DNA of 31,714 bases from a virus. Shown here in pieces: positions 20,102-28,340 of this stretch. How positions within the stretch are numbered: position 1 is the stretch's first letter; each line of letters starts with the position of its first letter. The translations under genes were made by a program, and so were the position numbers. Below the pieces are notes generated by a model, which was given only the letters and a program-made list of their open reading frames with translations, was not told the origin of the DNA and searched no databases. Location of the stretch: IMG/VR virus record IMGVR_UViG_3300042434_000452, positions 1-31,714 of that record. One strand, given 5' to 3'.

Positions 20102-20460
20102 TGGCACGAGTAAGGCAGACCAAGTTAACGCCTGCTGCTGTAACCCACATCTTGCTGTCTACGGAACCCAATTCCGTCATGGCCGCGCAATACGGGGTAA
20201 CACGGCAGGCAATTTCTTTGATCCGCAATGGCAAAAACTGGACCGATATTTCACCAGAACTGCCCCGCGTTCCCATTCGCGTCAAAGAATCAATCCGCAA
20301 GGATTACATCAAACAAACCCAACACTGTTTCAACTGCCTTGAATACCAACAAGGTGAATGCGCCTTTGGCTTCCCTGAGGCCATAGATGAACCAACCTTC
20401 GCCGCCATCTGCGATCTCTACAAGCGAGATCCAAGCCGTTCTGCAGCAGTGTCTAGCTGA
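20101..20460 (+). CDS. HTH plus Cys4 'FPEA' zinc-module protein
   Basis: A 119-aa protein. Residues 9-50 are a resolvase-type HTH paralogous to the protein at 18788 (LTPAAVTHILL, YGVTRQAISLIRNGKNW). Residues 76-104 hold CxxC (Cys76, 79), Cys87 within ECAFGFPEA, and Cys104 in ICDLY: a Cys4 zinc-like module shared with the protein at 21257. Likely a DNA-binding regulator. No named family for the Cys4 part. Confidence 0.65.
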   Translation: MARVRQTKLTPAAVTHILLSTEPNSVMAAQYGVTRQAISLIRNGKNWTDISPELPRVPIRVKESIRKDYIKQTQHCFNCLEYQQGECAFGFPEAIDEPTFAAICDLYKRDPSRSAAVSS

Positions 20461-20584
20461 ATACTGGGCGCCACGGTTCAACGAACTAACCATTGACCAC
20501 TGTGCCCGTATGTACGCTGCACTGCAGCCGTTTATTCGCTATCAACAAGGCAACTGCCCGATAGCCAATGACACCGCCAATTAA
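20387..20584 (+). CDS. Hypothetical protein (65 aa)
   Basis: Starts 74 bases inside the previous gene in another frame. A helical protein (SEIQAVLQQCLAEYWAPRFN, then TIDHCARMYAALQPFIRYQ). Its stop overlaps the next gene by 17 bases. Codon pattern after 20460 is consistent with coding; the first 20 residues are less certain. Confidence 0.5.
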   Translation: MNQPSPPSAISTSEIQAVLQQCLAEYWAPRFNELTIDHCARMYAALQPFIRYQQGNCPIANDTAN

Positions 20585-20768
20585 GGCCACCCAAGAGTTT
20601 TACGACAGCCCTAGGCACCACTGCTACGGGGCCGATTGGGTCGGTTACGGTGTGATGTCCGCCTTTCAGCCTTGGTGCTGGGATGGCACCGCCGTTTGGT
20701 ACGGCCCCCTTTGTGACACCAGATCAGAAGCCCTTGCTATCGCCAAAAATCATGCTGACGCCTGTTGA
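20568..20768 (+). CDS. Hypothetical protein (66 aa)
   Basis: A Trp/Tyr/Cys-rich protein (HHCYGADWVGYG, FQPWCWDGTAVWYGPL) ending in a helix (RSEALAIAKNHADA). A pattern of two strands and a helix with 'G.Y.V...........W.G...dt..eAl.iA' is frequent in small phage and bacterial proteins of unknown role. It overlaps both neighbours slightly. Confidence 0.6.
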   Translation: MTPPIKATQEFYDSPRHHCYGADWVGYGVMSAFQPWCWDGTAVWYGPLCDTRSEALAIAKNHADAC

Positions 20769-21015
20769 ACTTGACCAGCGCCGTGCTGACTTCATGGAAA
20801 TGCTGCACCAGCACTACCAAACTGAAAATTTGTTTACCGGACTTTGGGAACGCTTCGCCTATGACTCCGCCGTCAATCTTCGTGACTTGGATTACAGCGT
20901 TCTGCGCTCTGACCTCATTCGTGCTTTTGGCAGTGCTGACAGTGAGCTGGCTGGCCGGTACGCTGATACTGCTATCACCGTTTTGATTAACCACGTCTTT
21001 CCGCAACAGGGCTAG
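20752..21015 (+). CDS. Hypothetical helical protein (87 aa)
   Basis: ATG at 20752 overlaps the previous gene by 17 bases; an upstream in-frame ATG at 20683 is unlikely. All-helical: LDQRRADFMEMLHQHYQTEN, NLFTGLWERFAY, then LDYSVLRSDLIRAFGSADSE. No motif recognised. Confidence 0.6.
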   Translation: MLTPVELDQRRADFMEMLHQHYQTENLFTGLWERFAYDSAVNLRDLDYSVLRSDLIRAFGSADSELAGRYADTAITVLINHVFPQQG

Positions 21016-21018
21016 GCC

Positions 21019-21255
21019 ATGGCAACAAAAGTTCCATTCCTCAACTGGTTTGAAAATTGGTGCTTCTACTATCTGGCACGTAGCCCTCGTGTTGGCACCA
21101 TTCAGGTGCGCTGGCGCCATACACCCGCCACATTTATTGTGCGTGACCTGAACGATCCCTGCGTCGAAAAAATGGGCGACGAGGAAATGACGCCAGCCTC
21201 GTTTGATCTAGAGCGCATCTTCCATATGCCGTCTTACGGCGAAACGGACGAGTAA
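21019..21255 (+). CDS. Hypothetical protein (78 aa)
   Basis: A mixed protein (KVPFLNWFENWCFYYLARSP, TIQVRWRHTPATFIVRDLND) with an acidic end. It follows the previous gene by 3 bases and precedes a GTG-started gene by one. No family recognised. Confidence 0.6.
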   Translation: MATKVPFLNWFENWCFYYLARSPRVGTIQVRWRHTPATFIVRDLNDPCVEKMGDEEMTPASFDLERIFHMPSYGETDE

Positions 21256-21256
21256 C

Positions 21257-21643
21257 GTGATTAACCTTTTCAACGGCAGGGTTGTTTTAGAACGGCGAAC
21301 GCTTGTTGAAAATTGGCGTGCAAAAGTAAAGCTACCTAAACAGGGCGGAGCGCAAATAACGATTGACCTACAGACGACTGACCTGAAACTGGCCTTCGTC
21401 CGCGCTCAGAATATTTACAGATGCCTTAGAAAAGGCGAACCTTTGGCGGAATTGGACCCACCACCGACCAATCACCTTTCATGCTGGGATTGCGCTCACT
21501 GGTCTGTGTTGCGCGTGAACAATGGAGGCAATGGCTGTGAGTTCCAATTCCCCGAGGCGCGCCAGACTGCATATGGCAAATTCGCATCTCAGTGCCACCT
21601 TTACGACGATGGAACCGAAAATTCTGAGCAGGACCGACTTTGA
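21257..21643 (+). CDS. Arm-binding-like plus Cys4 'FPEA' protein
   Basis: Starts with GTG at 21257, 1 base after the previous stop. Residues 14-63 (RTLVENWRAKVKLPKQGG, QITIDLQTTDLKLAFVRAQN) resemble the three-stranded arm-binding domain at the N-terminus of tyrosine integrases, but no recombinase domain follows. Residues 76-113 hold CxxC, GCEFQFPEA and QCHLY (Cys76, 79, 94, 113), the same Cys4 module as in the protein at 20101. Probably binds DNA. Function unknown. Confidence 0.6.
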   Translation: MINLFNGRVVLERRTLVENWRAKVKLPKQGGAQITIDLQTTDLKLAFVRAQNIYRCLRKGEPLAELDPPPTNHLSCWDCAHWSVLRVNNGGNGCEFQFPEARQTAYGKFASQCHLYDDGTENSEQDRL

Positions 21644-21794
21644 AGACGGTAGCTACATCGAAACGCTAGAGCCGGCTCAAGGCGGTGAAATGTATTACCG
21701 CAGTTGTTACAAGGGGATGTGTAGGTATTCCAGTGATCTTTGGCAGGCACAAATTTATTGCCACCAGATGACCAGTCCTAGTCTTCCCGAGTAA
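21609..21794 (+). CDS. Hypothetical protein (61 aa), end of early operon
   Basis: ATG at 21609, 35 bases inside the previous gene; an upstream ATG at 21522 would deepen the overlap and looks less likely. Contains ILSRTDFEDGSYIETLEPAQ and YYRSCYKGMCRYSSDLWQAQ. The stop overlaps the end of the convergent HNH gene by 17 bases. No family recognised. Confidence 0.55.
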   Translation: MEPKILSRTDFEDGSYIETLEPAQGGEMYYRSCYKGMCRYSSDLWQAQIYCHQMTSPSLPE

Positions 21795-22182
21795 TCCAAT
21801 CCATAATTCTGGCTTCACCTATTTCCGACCAAAAGGGCAAACTTCTGTACCAAACTCGCCAATCTTTATGGCCCTTAGACATATTGCAGCCGAAGCAACA
21901 TGCGACCAAATTGTTCATGTTACTCGTCCCGCCTTTTGCCTTAGGGACAACATGATCAAGCGTTGGTGATCTGCCTAACGGCTCAAAGCAATACGCGCAA
22001 TGATAATTGAAGTGCAACAGCACCTGATCACGAAACCGTTTCTTTGCTTCCCGTTTTGGTACAAGCTCAGAACCGTCGATGTGCTCAACCACCAGGCAGC
22101 CGCTTGGTTCTCTAAACGGTAGCCACCGAAACCGAAATGTCCTACTACGTGAAACTGCCTGACGGTACGCGGGTTGGTCCAT
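21778..22182 (-). CDS. HNH endonuclease
   Basis: A 134-aa frame with HNH motifs: CAYC (62-65), TLDHVVPKAKGG with Asp76-His77, NNL (Asn90-91) and CCFGCNMSKG (Cys96, Cys99), so both zinc pairs and the catalytic histidine are present. It is the only minus-strand gene between the early genes here, suggesting a mobile (homing-type) insertion. The ATG at 22182 lies antisense to the next plus gene; a GTG at 22092 would avoid the overlap and keep the whole domain. Confidence 0.85.
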   Translation of the reverse strand: MDQPAYRQAVSRSRTFRFRWLPFREPSGCLVVEHIDGSELVPKREAKKRFRDQVLLHFNYHCAYCFEPLGRSPTLDHVVPKAKGGTSNMNNLVACCFGCNMSKGHKDWRVWYRSLPFWSEIGEARIMDWITRED

Positions 22183-22307
22183 TCAGAACGACAGCCGCCG
22201 CCCACCACTGGTGCGAACAACGCTATGTGATGGAGTTTTCGTTGCACCTGCTGCAAGACCCCCACGTTCCTTGTTTCATGCGGCATGAACAGGGGCCGGA
22301 CCACTAG
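22137..22307 (+). CDS. Small protein (56 aa) at the end of the early strand
   Basis: ATG at 22137, TAG at 22305-22307. Product: MSYYVKLPDGTRVGPFRTTA, then a helix (AAHHWCEQRYVMEF) and CFMRHEQGPDH. The pattern (strand, 'G..vGpF.T..aA..wce' helix, strand) is common in small phage proteins. Its first 46 bases lie antisense to the longer form of the HNH gene. No family assignment. Confidence 0.6.
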   Translation: MSYYVKLPDGTRVGPFRTTAAAHHWCEQRYVMEFSLHLLQDPHVPCFMRHEQGPDH

Positions 22308-22310
22308 GCA

Positions 22311-22345
22311 ATAAAAAAACCGCCTGCTCCGACAACAAGCGGTTT
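22311..22345 (-). terminator. Rho-independent terminator of the late transcript
   Basis: On the minus strand AACCGC (22339-22345 side) pairs with GCGGTT (22317-22323 side) around a 15-base loop, followed by TTTTTTTATT. It lies 40 bases past the dCTP deaminase stop and should end the late transcript. It has no T-run on the plus strand, so it is mainly one-way. Confidence 0.85.
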
Positions 22346-22384
22346 AGGGTCTCGTCCCAACCAAGGTTAGCCGGACTAAGTGGA

Positions 22385-22918
22385 CTAAGCCTTAAGGGTT
22401 TCCCAAGATGGCATTACAGTTTCGTGTCCGTTGTAGTGGCCCACCTCGGCGTACGAGCGGTCAGGATCGTCAGAAAGTGGCATAAACACCATCTGGCCAA
22501 TCAGCAGTCCGGGCCAAATGCCCACACGATGTTTTTGCCGCACATTTTTAAGCTCTAAGGTCAGGCGGCTACCGTGCCATCCCGGATCGCAAAAGCCGGC
22601 CAGCATGTGTTGAATACCGGAGCGGGCACGGCTTGACTTCAATACAAATTGCGCCGCAATCGCGGGGCTATCGGGCAGGTTAAAAATTTCCTGCGTTTCA
22701 GCCAAGATGAATTCTCCGGGCTTGAGCCAATAGGGATCTTCCTTGCTGTGCGTCTGGATGTTGTGCCTGATCAGTTCTGGCGTCTCCGCCACCTCAATCA
22801 TGATGTTGTCGCCCAAAGCCACGTCGTAACTGGCTGGGTTCAACCGTTCGGGGTCAAAGGGTTGAATGAGGGCTTTTTCTTCGCAAAGGGCGCGGATCTC
22901 TGAATCAGGCAGCAGCAT
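22385..22918 (-). CDS. dcd: dCTP deaminase
   Basis: A 177-aa enzyme. Family motifs: LNPASYDVALG (26-36), KSSRARSGI with Ser95, Ser96, Arg97 and Arg99, the AGFCDPGWHG turn (107-116), and LTLELKN with the catalytic Glu122. The retained Glu supports dCTP deaminase rather than dUTPase, although bifunctional forms exist. It makes dUTP from dCTP to feed dTTP synthesis. Its place as the last late gene, after lysis genes, is unusual for nucleotide metabolism. Confidence 0.9.
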   Translation of the reverse strand: MLLPDSEIRALCEEKALIQPFDPERLNPASYDVALGDNIMIEVAETPELIRHNIQTHSKEDPYWLKPGEFILAETQEIFNLPDSPAIAAQFVLKSSRARSGIQHMLAGFCDPGWHGSRLTLELKNVRQKHRVGIWPGLLIGQMVFMPLSDDPDRSYAEVGHYNGHETVMPSWETLKA

Positions 22919-22924
22919 TAGGCG

Positions 22925-23977
22925 CTAATAATCCCATCGGATCTTAGGTCTGCCCGGACGGATGCCGAGATGCACGAAACCTTTTTGAGCACCGTACCCA
23001 AGTGAATACGGCCAATGAGCATCGCACCAAGCCTGCACGGCGTAGATGTCCGCACCAGCAATGTAAAAATCAATCGCGCCCGTATCAGGTGCGTCGTAAA
23101 GATGTTCTGACCGCGCCGAGCCGCCAACCTGTGCATTGATCTTCGGGGGGCGATAGCCGCTCGTAACCACAACAGGCTTATTACCAAAGGCAGCACGCAC
23201 GCGCTCAGCAAACTGGCAAAGAACCATTGCCGTATCGCACTGAAACTGCTTATTAAAACGTCGTGCCTCTTCGTTTAGCGCCAGCTCGCCATATTTAATA
23301 TTGGGCGTAACGCCAAAGCTAAACGGTTTGTCAGGCGTAAATTTCACATCCGTCGTCAACGGTTTAGCCCCGCCAATAAACAAATCAAGCTCATCACGCC
23401 GGCGACGAACCAAGCCCTCAAGCACTTTGCCATCGCCTTTGTTCCAGCGCGGCAGCTCTTCCATGGCCACCTTCTGCGGATCTTCGCCATTATTCAGCCT
23501 GCGCCGCAATGTGCTTTCCATCAACGCGCCGGCGCCAACATTGAACACAAAGCTGATCAGGGCGCAACGCTGATTGTTGGTCAGCGGCACACGAATCTGA
23601 GTGTCAACGGCGCGGGCAAACTTCTCAAGATCAGACAGCAACAATGCCTCTGCATCGGCCTCGGTAATCTTCATGCCCAGCTTTACGTTTAGCCCCGTAT
23701 GGCCATAACCAATCGTTGGCACACCAGCAGGACAGATGTAAGCATCTAGCCGCAACCCCTCCCACTTTTTAATCAAATCAACTGCCGGTTGTAGATCACG
23801 CTCTGGCTGTTTACCGTTTTGGCTCCAAGTCTTAAACCAAGCCTGATCCCTGCCCAAAATGTTTGGGTTGGCCTTGTTGATAGCCTCTTCCAGCTCCGAT
23901 ACAGCCGCCATTTGATGTGGCAGACCAGAACGGTAAAAGCGAAACAGGTCAATCAGCTTGATTTTGTTCTGGCTCAT
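22925..23977 (-). CDS. Two-domain endolysin: GH24 lysozyme plus M15 peptidase
   Basis: A 350-aa protein. Residues 1-60 are a leader region (LFRFYRSGLPHQMAAVSELE). Residues 65-200 are a GH24 lysozyme with the Glu73-x8-Cys82-x5-Thr88 catalytic pattern and GYGHTG (90-95). Residues 235-350 are an M15-like peptidase: SGYRPPKINAQVGG, SEHLYDAPDTGAIDF (His292, Asp303) and VHLGI (His336), the zinc triad. It should cut both glycan and stem peptide. No signal peptide, so it needs a holin. Confidence 0.9.
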   Translation of the reverse strand: MSQNKIKLIDLFRFYRSGLPHQMAAVSELEEAINKANPNILGRDQAWFKTWSQNGKQPERDLQPAVDLIKKWEGLRLDAYICPAGVPTIGYGHTGLNVKLGMKITEADAEALLLSDLEKFARAVDTQIRVPLTNNQRCALISFVFNVGAGALMESTLRRRLNNGEDPQKVAMEELPRWNKGDGKVLEGLVRRRRDELDLFIGGAKPLTTDVKFTPDKPFSFGVTPNIKYGELALNEEARRFNKQFQCDTAMVLCQFAERVRAAFGNKPVVVTSGYRPPKINAQVGGSARSEHLYDAPDTGAIDFYIAGADIYAVQAWCDAHWPYSLGYGAQKGFVHLGIRPGRPKIRWDY

Positions 23978-24278
23978 CGGACCAAGGGGCGTGAATGCTC
24001 ATTGCGCCGCCCAGCAAGCGGCTTTCCCCAGTCTGCAGCTCCTCGTCAATTTCGTGGTGAACAATGACGGGTTCTGGGGCTTGTGGTTGGCTTGCGTGCC
24101 AATCAGCCTCAGCGCGATCTAACCTCGGACCCAGCGTTTTTTCAAACTTATAGTCCTGCGCTGCCTTACGCAGGTAAGCACGCCAATCCTTGTGGCCAAA
24201 TCGCGCTAGCCATACCGTTTGCCCGCTTAACGCTTTGGGAAGATCATCTTCAGCACTTTGAGCACAAGCTGCACCCAA
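23949..24278 (-). CDS. Hypothetical protein in lysis cassette (109 aa)
   Basis: A charged protein (WLARFGHKDWRAYLRKAAQD, KTLGPRLDRAEADWHASQPQ) with an acidic, Pro-rich C-terminus. ATG at 24278 lies 52 bases inside the holin-like gene; residues before about 20 may not be real but no better in-frame start is seen. Its end overlaps the endolysin start by 29 bases. No transmembrane helix or family recognised; a lysis accessory role is only suggested by place. Confidence 0.5.
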   Translation of the reverse strand: MGAACAQSAEDDLPKALSGQTVWLARFGHKDWRAYLRKAAQDYKFEKTLGPRLDRAEADWHASQPQAPEPVIVHHEIDEELQTGESRLLGGAMSIHAPWSDEPEQNQAD

Positions 24279-24364
24279 GAGTTTTCACGGATGGGCAGCA
24301 GAGCAATGATTTCAGAGCCAGCGGCGATTGCAATGGCAACGACAGCAGCAGTGGTGGGGTCCAT
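24227..24364 (-). CDS. Putative holin (45 aa)
   Basis: ATG at 24364. Residues 4-24 (TTAAVVAIAIAAGSEIIALL) are a transmembrane helix; the tail SWVQLVLKVLKMIFPKR is amphipathic and basic. I recognise the 'AIAIAAGSEIIxLxP...NSWVQLVxxxLKxxFPKR' pattern as a small conserved phage membrane protein near endolysins. Single-span, basic tail and place make a holin or antiholin likely. Confidence 0.65.
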   Translation of the reverse strand: MDPTTAAVVAIAIAAGSEIIALLPIRENSWVQLVLKVLKMIFPKR

Positions 24365-24397
24365 AGTTGAAATGACCTTTAGGCCAAGTCTATGGCC

Positions 24398-24646
24398 TTA
24401 TTTATCCCTGCCAATGGTCATTTCGATTTGCCTAACCCGACCTTCAAGGTCCGCCAACCGCTCCTTTGAGTCGTTCTTCAGCTCTTGGATGTCTTGGGCA
24501 ACAGTGCTAACCGATTGATCCAGCTTGGCTACTTGGATAAACAACCCGCCTAGACCCAATACGGCGGCAGCTAACAAGGCCGGTACTGCTTGGCTAAATG
24601 CGTTCGGGCCCGATGGGCTTACGTGTCCGTCTTCGTGCCCATCCAT
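24398..24646 (-). CDS. Membrane protein with C-terminal coiled coil
   Basis: An 82-aa protein. Residues 1-18 are polar and His-rich, about 19-40 form a transmembrane helix (AVPALLAAAVLGLGGLFIQV), and 45-78 a coiled coil (VSTVAQDIQELKNDSKERL). This layout is found in holin-like and spanin-like small lysis proteins. It lies 33 bases upstream of the putative holin. Topology is clear; the exact lysis role is inferred. Confidence 0.65.
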   Translation of the reverse strand: MDGHEDGHVSPSGPNAFSQAVPALLAAAVLGLGGLFIQVAKLDQSVSTVAQDIQELKNDSKERLADLEGRVRQIEMTIGRDK

Positions 24647-24671
24647 TGCAAGGCGTGCGCCAACCCTCTAA

Positions 24672-24827
24672 TCAGCCTAGCGTCCGCCCCCAATCCTCCC
24701 TGTCAAAGGGATCGGCCTTGCCGCGCACAATTTCTACCGCACGTCGGTAATAGTGGTTGTCTGTTTTACCAGCCGCTTCTAGGGCTTGTTTTATTTTCAG
24801 CCAGTTATCTCGGGTTTGTTTGTCCAT
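24672..24827 (-). CDS. Hypothetical protein (51 aa)
   Basis: ATG at 24827 shares one base with the preceding stop (TAATG). Helical, charged protein (DKQTRDNWLKIKQALEAAGK, then RAVEIVRGKADPFD). A longer frame starting at 25007 would run through another gene and look unnatural, so I chose the coupled start. No family recognised. Confidence 0.65.
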   Translation of the reverse strand: MDKQTRDNWLKIKQALEAAGKTDNHYYRRAVEIVRGKADPFDREDWGRTLG

Positions 24828-24964
24828 TAGCCCTTGCCCTGCCCGCGCATCTTTTTTCTGCCGTGATTTGGCAGGCTGTGTTGTCCTTGGCCTTGGCGGG
24901 TTTTCTTCGGCTTGCCTGGGACGTGTTGGACGCGGGCGGTGCCGGTTTTGGATTTGACCGCCAT
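24827..24964 (-). CDS. Conserved small basic phage protein (45 aa)
   Basis: Begins [20 protein letters not shown] and ends KKMRGQGKG. The 'MAVxSKTGTARVxHVPGKPKKTRQG' start is a well-known small phage family of unknown role. Both ends overlap neighbours by one base (TAATG). Confidence 0.8.
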   Translation of the reverse strand: MAVKSKTGTARVQHVPGKPKKTRQGQGQHSLPNHGRKKMRGQGKG

Positions 24965-25184
24965 TACTGACTCTGTAGCAACGCCAGAATTGCTGCTTTT
25001 TGCTCATCCGTCAACGTAGCCAACGGATCAGGCTCTGGTTCTGGTTGCGGCTCCACATAGATCGGGTGGAGGTTGTCGGGATCCGGCACTGCGGTGCAGC
25101 CTTCCGGTGGTTGCCAGTCGGATTGGCCGTCCCAAAGGACGCGGTTGATGCAACGACCGTCGCTGTTAAGGATTGCGTACTGCA

Positions 25185-25191
<7 letters not shown>
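24964..25191 (-). CDS. Tail-fibre-associated small protein (75 aa)
   Basis: A 75-aa protein: [20 protein letters not shown], a Trp-rich segment ([13 protein letters not shown]), an acidic Pro/Glu linker and the helix [16 protein letters not shown]. The pattern recurs in small proteins encoded after tail fibres (possibly fibre chaperones). Start overlaps the end of the collagen-like fibre gene by 7 bases. Confidence 0.65.
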
Positions 25192-27196
<2,005 letters not shown>

Positions 27197-27200
<4 letters not shown>

Positions 27201-27535
27201 GCCGTATAACCCTCGGACACGTACATGACGCCTTCCAAGTAATACTCTTTGAGGCCGGATCCGTTGGTCAGCAGTACGTCGTAATACGCCTCATTGGGGA
27301 ACAGCGCGGTTTGCTCGTCGGTGAGCGAAATGGTAATCGTTCCCGTGCTGCGGTTTGTATAAACGACGGTGAAATCGGCGTATTTGGTGGTCCGGTCTTG
27401 GTTCCACACCTGTGAGGCAGCGGTATAGCCGGTCAGGTTGATCGGGGTGTCCGTGCTGTCCTTGAACTGCAGTTGGATGCTGTAATCCGCCCGGCGCTGG
27501 AGCGTGATGTTGTAAGTGCCAGGGGAAATGGCCAT
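27197..27535 (-). CDS. Tail/baseplate fibre-attachment protein (BppU-like)
   Basis: A 112-aa beta protein ([20 protein letters not shown], then [13 protein letters not shown]-like [16 protein letters not shown], and [20 protein letters not shown]). This order is that of BppU N-terminal-like domains which hold fibres on the tail ('G.s..l.l.....dG.p.dLtG....'). It directly precedes the collagen-like fibre gene (ATGA overlap), fitting a role in mounting it. Confidence 0.65.
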
Positions 27536-27720
27536 CAGTCCAGACCGAGGAGCTGTTTGAGTTCTTCTACGGTAAGCCCACTAGCAGCCAGCTTCTCGGC
27601 AGCGGTAAGTTCAGGTGCAGGTTCAGGTTGAGGGCGGGATTCGATTTCCGCGATTTCTTCGGCGGTCAGTTCGACGATTTCCTGCTCGCCGGTTTGAACG
27701 TCAACAACGATGCGATGCAT
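27535..27720 (-). CDS. Small acidic fibre-region protein (61 aa)
   Basis: A 61-aa protein (MHRIVVDVQTGEQEIVELTA, acidic Pro/Glu linker, helix LTVEELKQLLGLD). The layout, strand plus 'TGExxxvxLTaeE' plus terminal LKQLLG helix, is common among small phage proteins encoded between fibre genes and may act as a fibre chaperone. Function inferred. Confidence 0.65.
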   Translation of the reverse strand: MHRIVVDVQTGEQEIVELTAEEIAEIESRPQPEPAPELTAAEKLAASGLTVEELKQLLGLD

Positions 27721-27723
27721 GGT

Positions 27724-28338
27724 TTAGCCCTCGTAAAGGATGTTTATGGAACCGGCATCGAACGTGTCGGTGCCGTTGACGGTGGTGATGCGGACGCGAT
27801 CTAGGGTGCCGGCGAGGGTTTTGGAGCCGGCGCTTAGGCAAGGCGCATTCAATGTATTCATTGCCAGTAGACCGGTCAAGGTCCACGCATTAGACGAAAA
27901 AAGTGAAATCGTTGCAGTGCCAGAAAGCGTATTTGCTGCCGCCATTATGTTATAGAGCAGAAAGCCAGACGAGTTGAAGGTAGTTGCTCCACCGCCTCCA
28001 TAGCTAGTAGATCCGATGTAGCCAGATGTTTCGACTCCGGTGCTTATGCCAATCTGAATCTGAAGATTGCTTGTCCCATTAGTACTAACCCCGTTAAACA
28101 TCACCGTCACCCGCTTTACCCAGCTCGGAATTGAAGTGAAATCAATCGAGGTGCCACTGGTCGATGCAACTGCAGTGCCCGACTTGATCGTGCCTTGAAT
28201 TGTGGTGCCGGTGATTGTGGTGCCGGTGATTGTGGTGCTGCTGAGCGTGGCAATCGTGGCACTGCCGTCAGTCGCCAGCACGATATTATTGCTGCCGGAG
28301 CTGGGGTTCTTGAGGTTGGTGGTGGATAGCGTGCTCAT
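27724..28338 (-). CDS. Modular tail fibre protein A (204 aa)
   Basis: Residues 1-50 are a Ser/Thr/Ile-rich beta-solenoid-like stem (TITGTTITGTTIQGTI). Residues about 62-204 are a beta-sandwich: SGTSIDFTSIPSWVKRVTVM at the start and DRVRITTVNGTDTFDAGSIN then ILYEG at the end. The sandwich is shared with the protein at 28341, while the N-terminus is different. Probably a trimeric fibre or fibre tip. Confidence 0.75.
   Translation of the reverse strand: MSTLSTTNLKNPSSGSNNIVLATDGSATIATLSSTTITGTTITGTTIQGTIKSGTAVASTSGTSIDFTSIPSWVKRVTVMFNGVSTNGTSNLQIQIGISTGVETSGYIGSTSYGGGGATTFNSSGFLLYNIMAAANTLSGTATISLFSSNAWTLTGLLAMNTLNAPCLSAGSKTLAGTLDRVRITTVNGTDTFDAGSINILYEG
27764..27800 (-). repeat. 37-bp repeat, copy 1 (fibre C-terminal module)
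   Basis: Identical to 28381-28417. It encodes VRITTVNGTDT near the end of fibre protein A. Confidence 0.95.
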
Positions 28339-28340
28339 GA

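Noticed and set aside
24828-25007. Upstream extension of the 51-aa gene to 111 aa
   Set aside because: It would overlap a recognisable 45-aa conserved phage protein in another frame; the coupled start at 24827 explains the data better.
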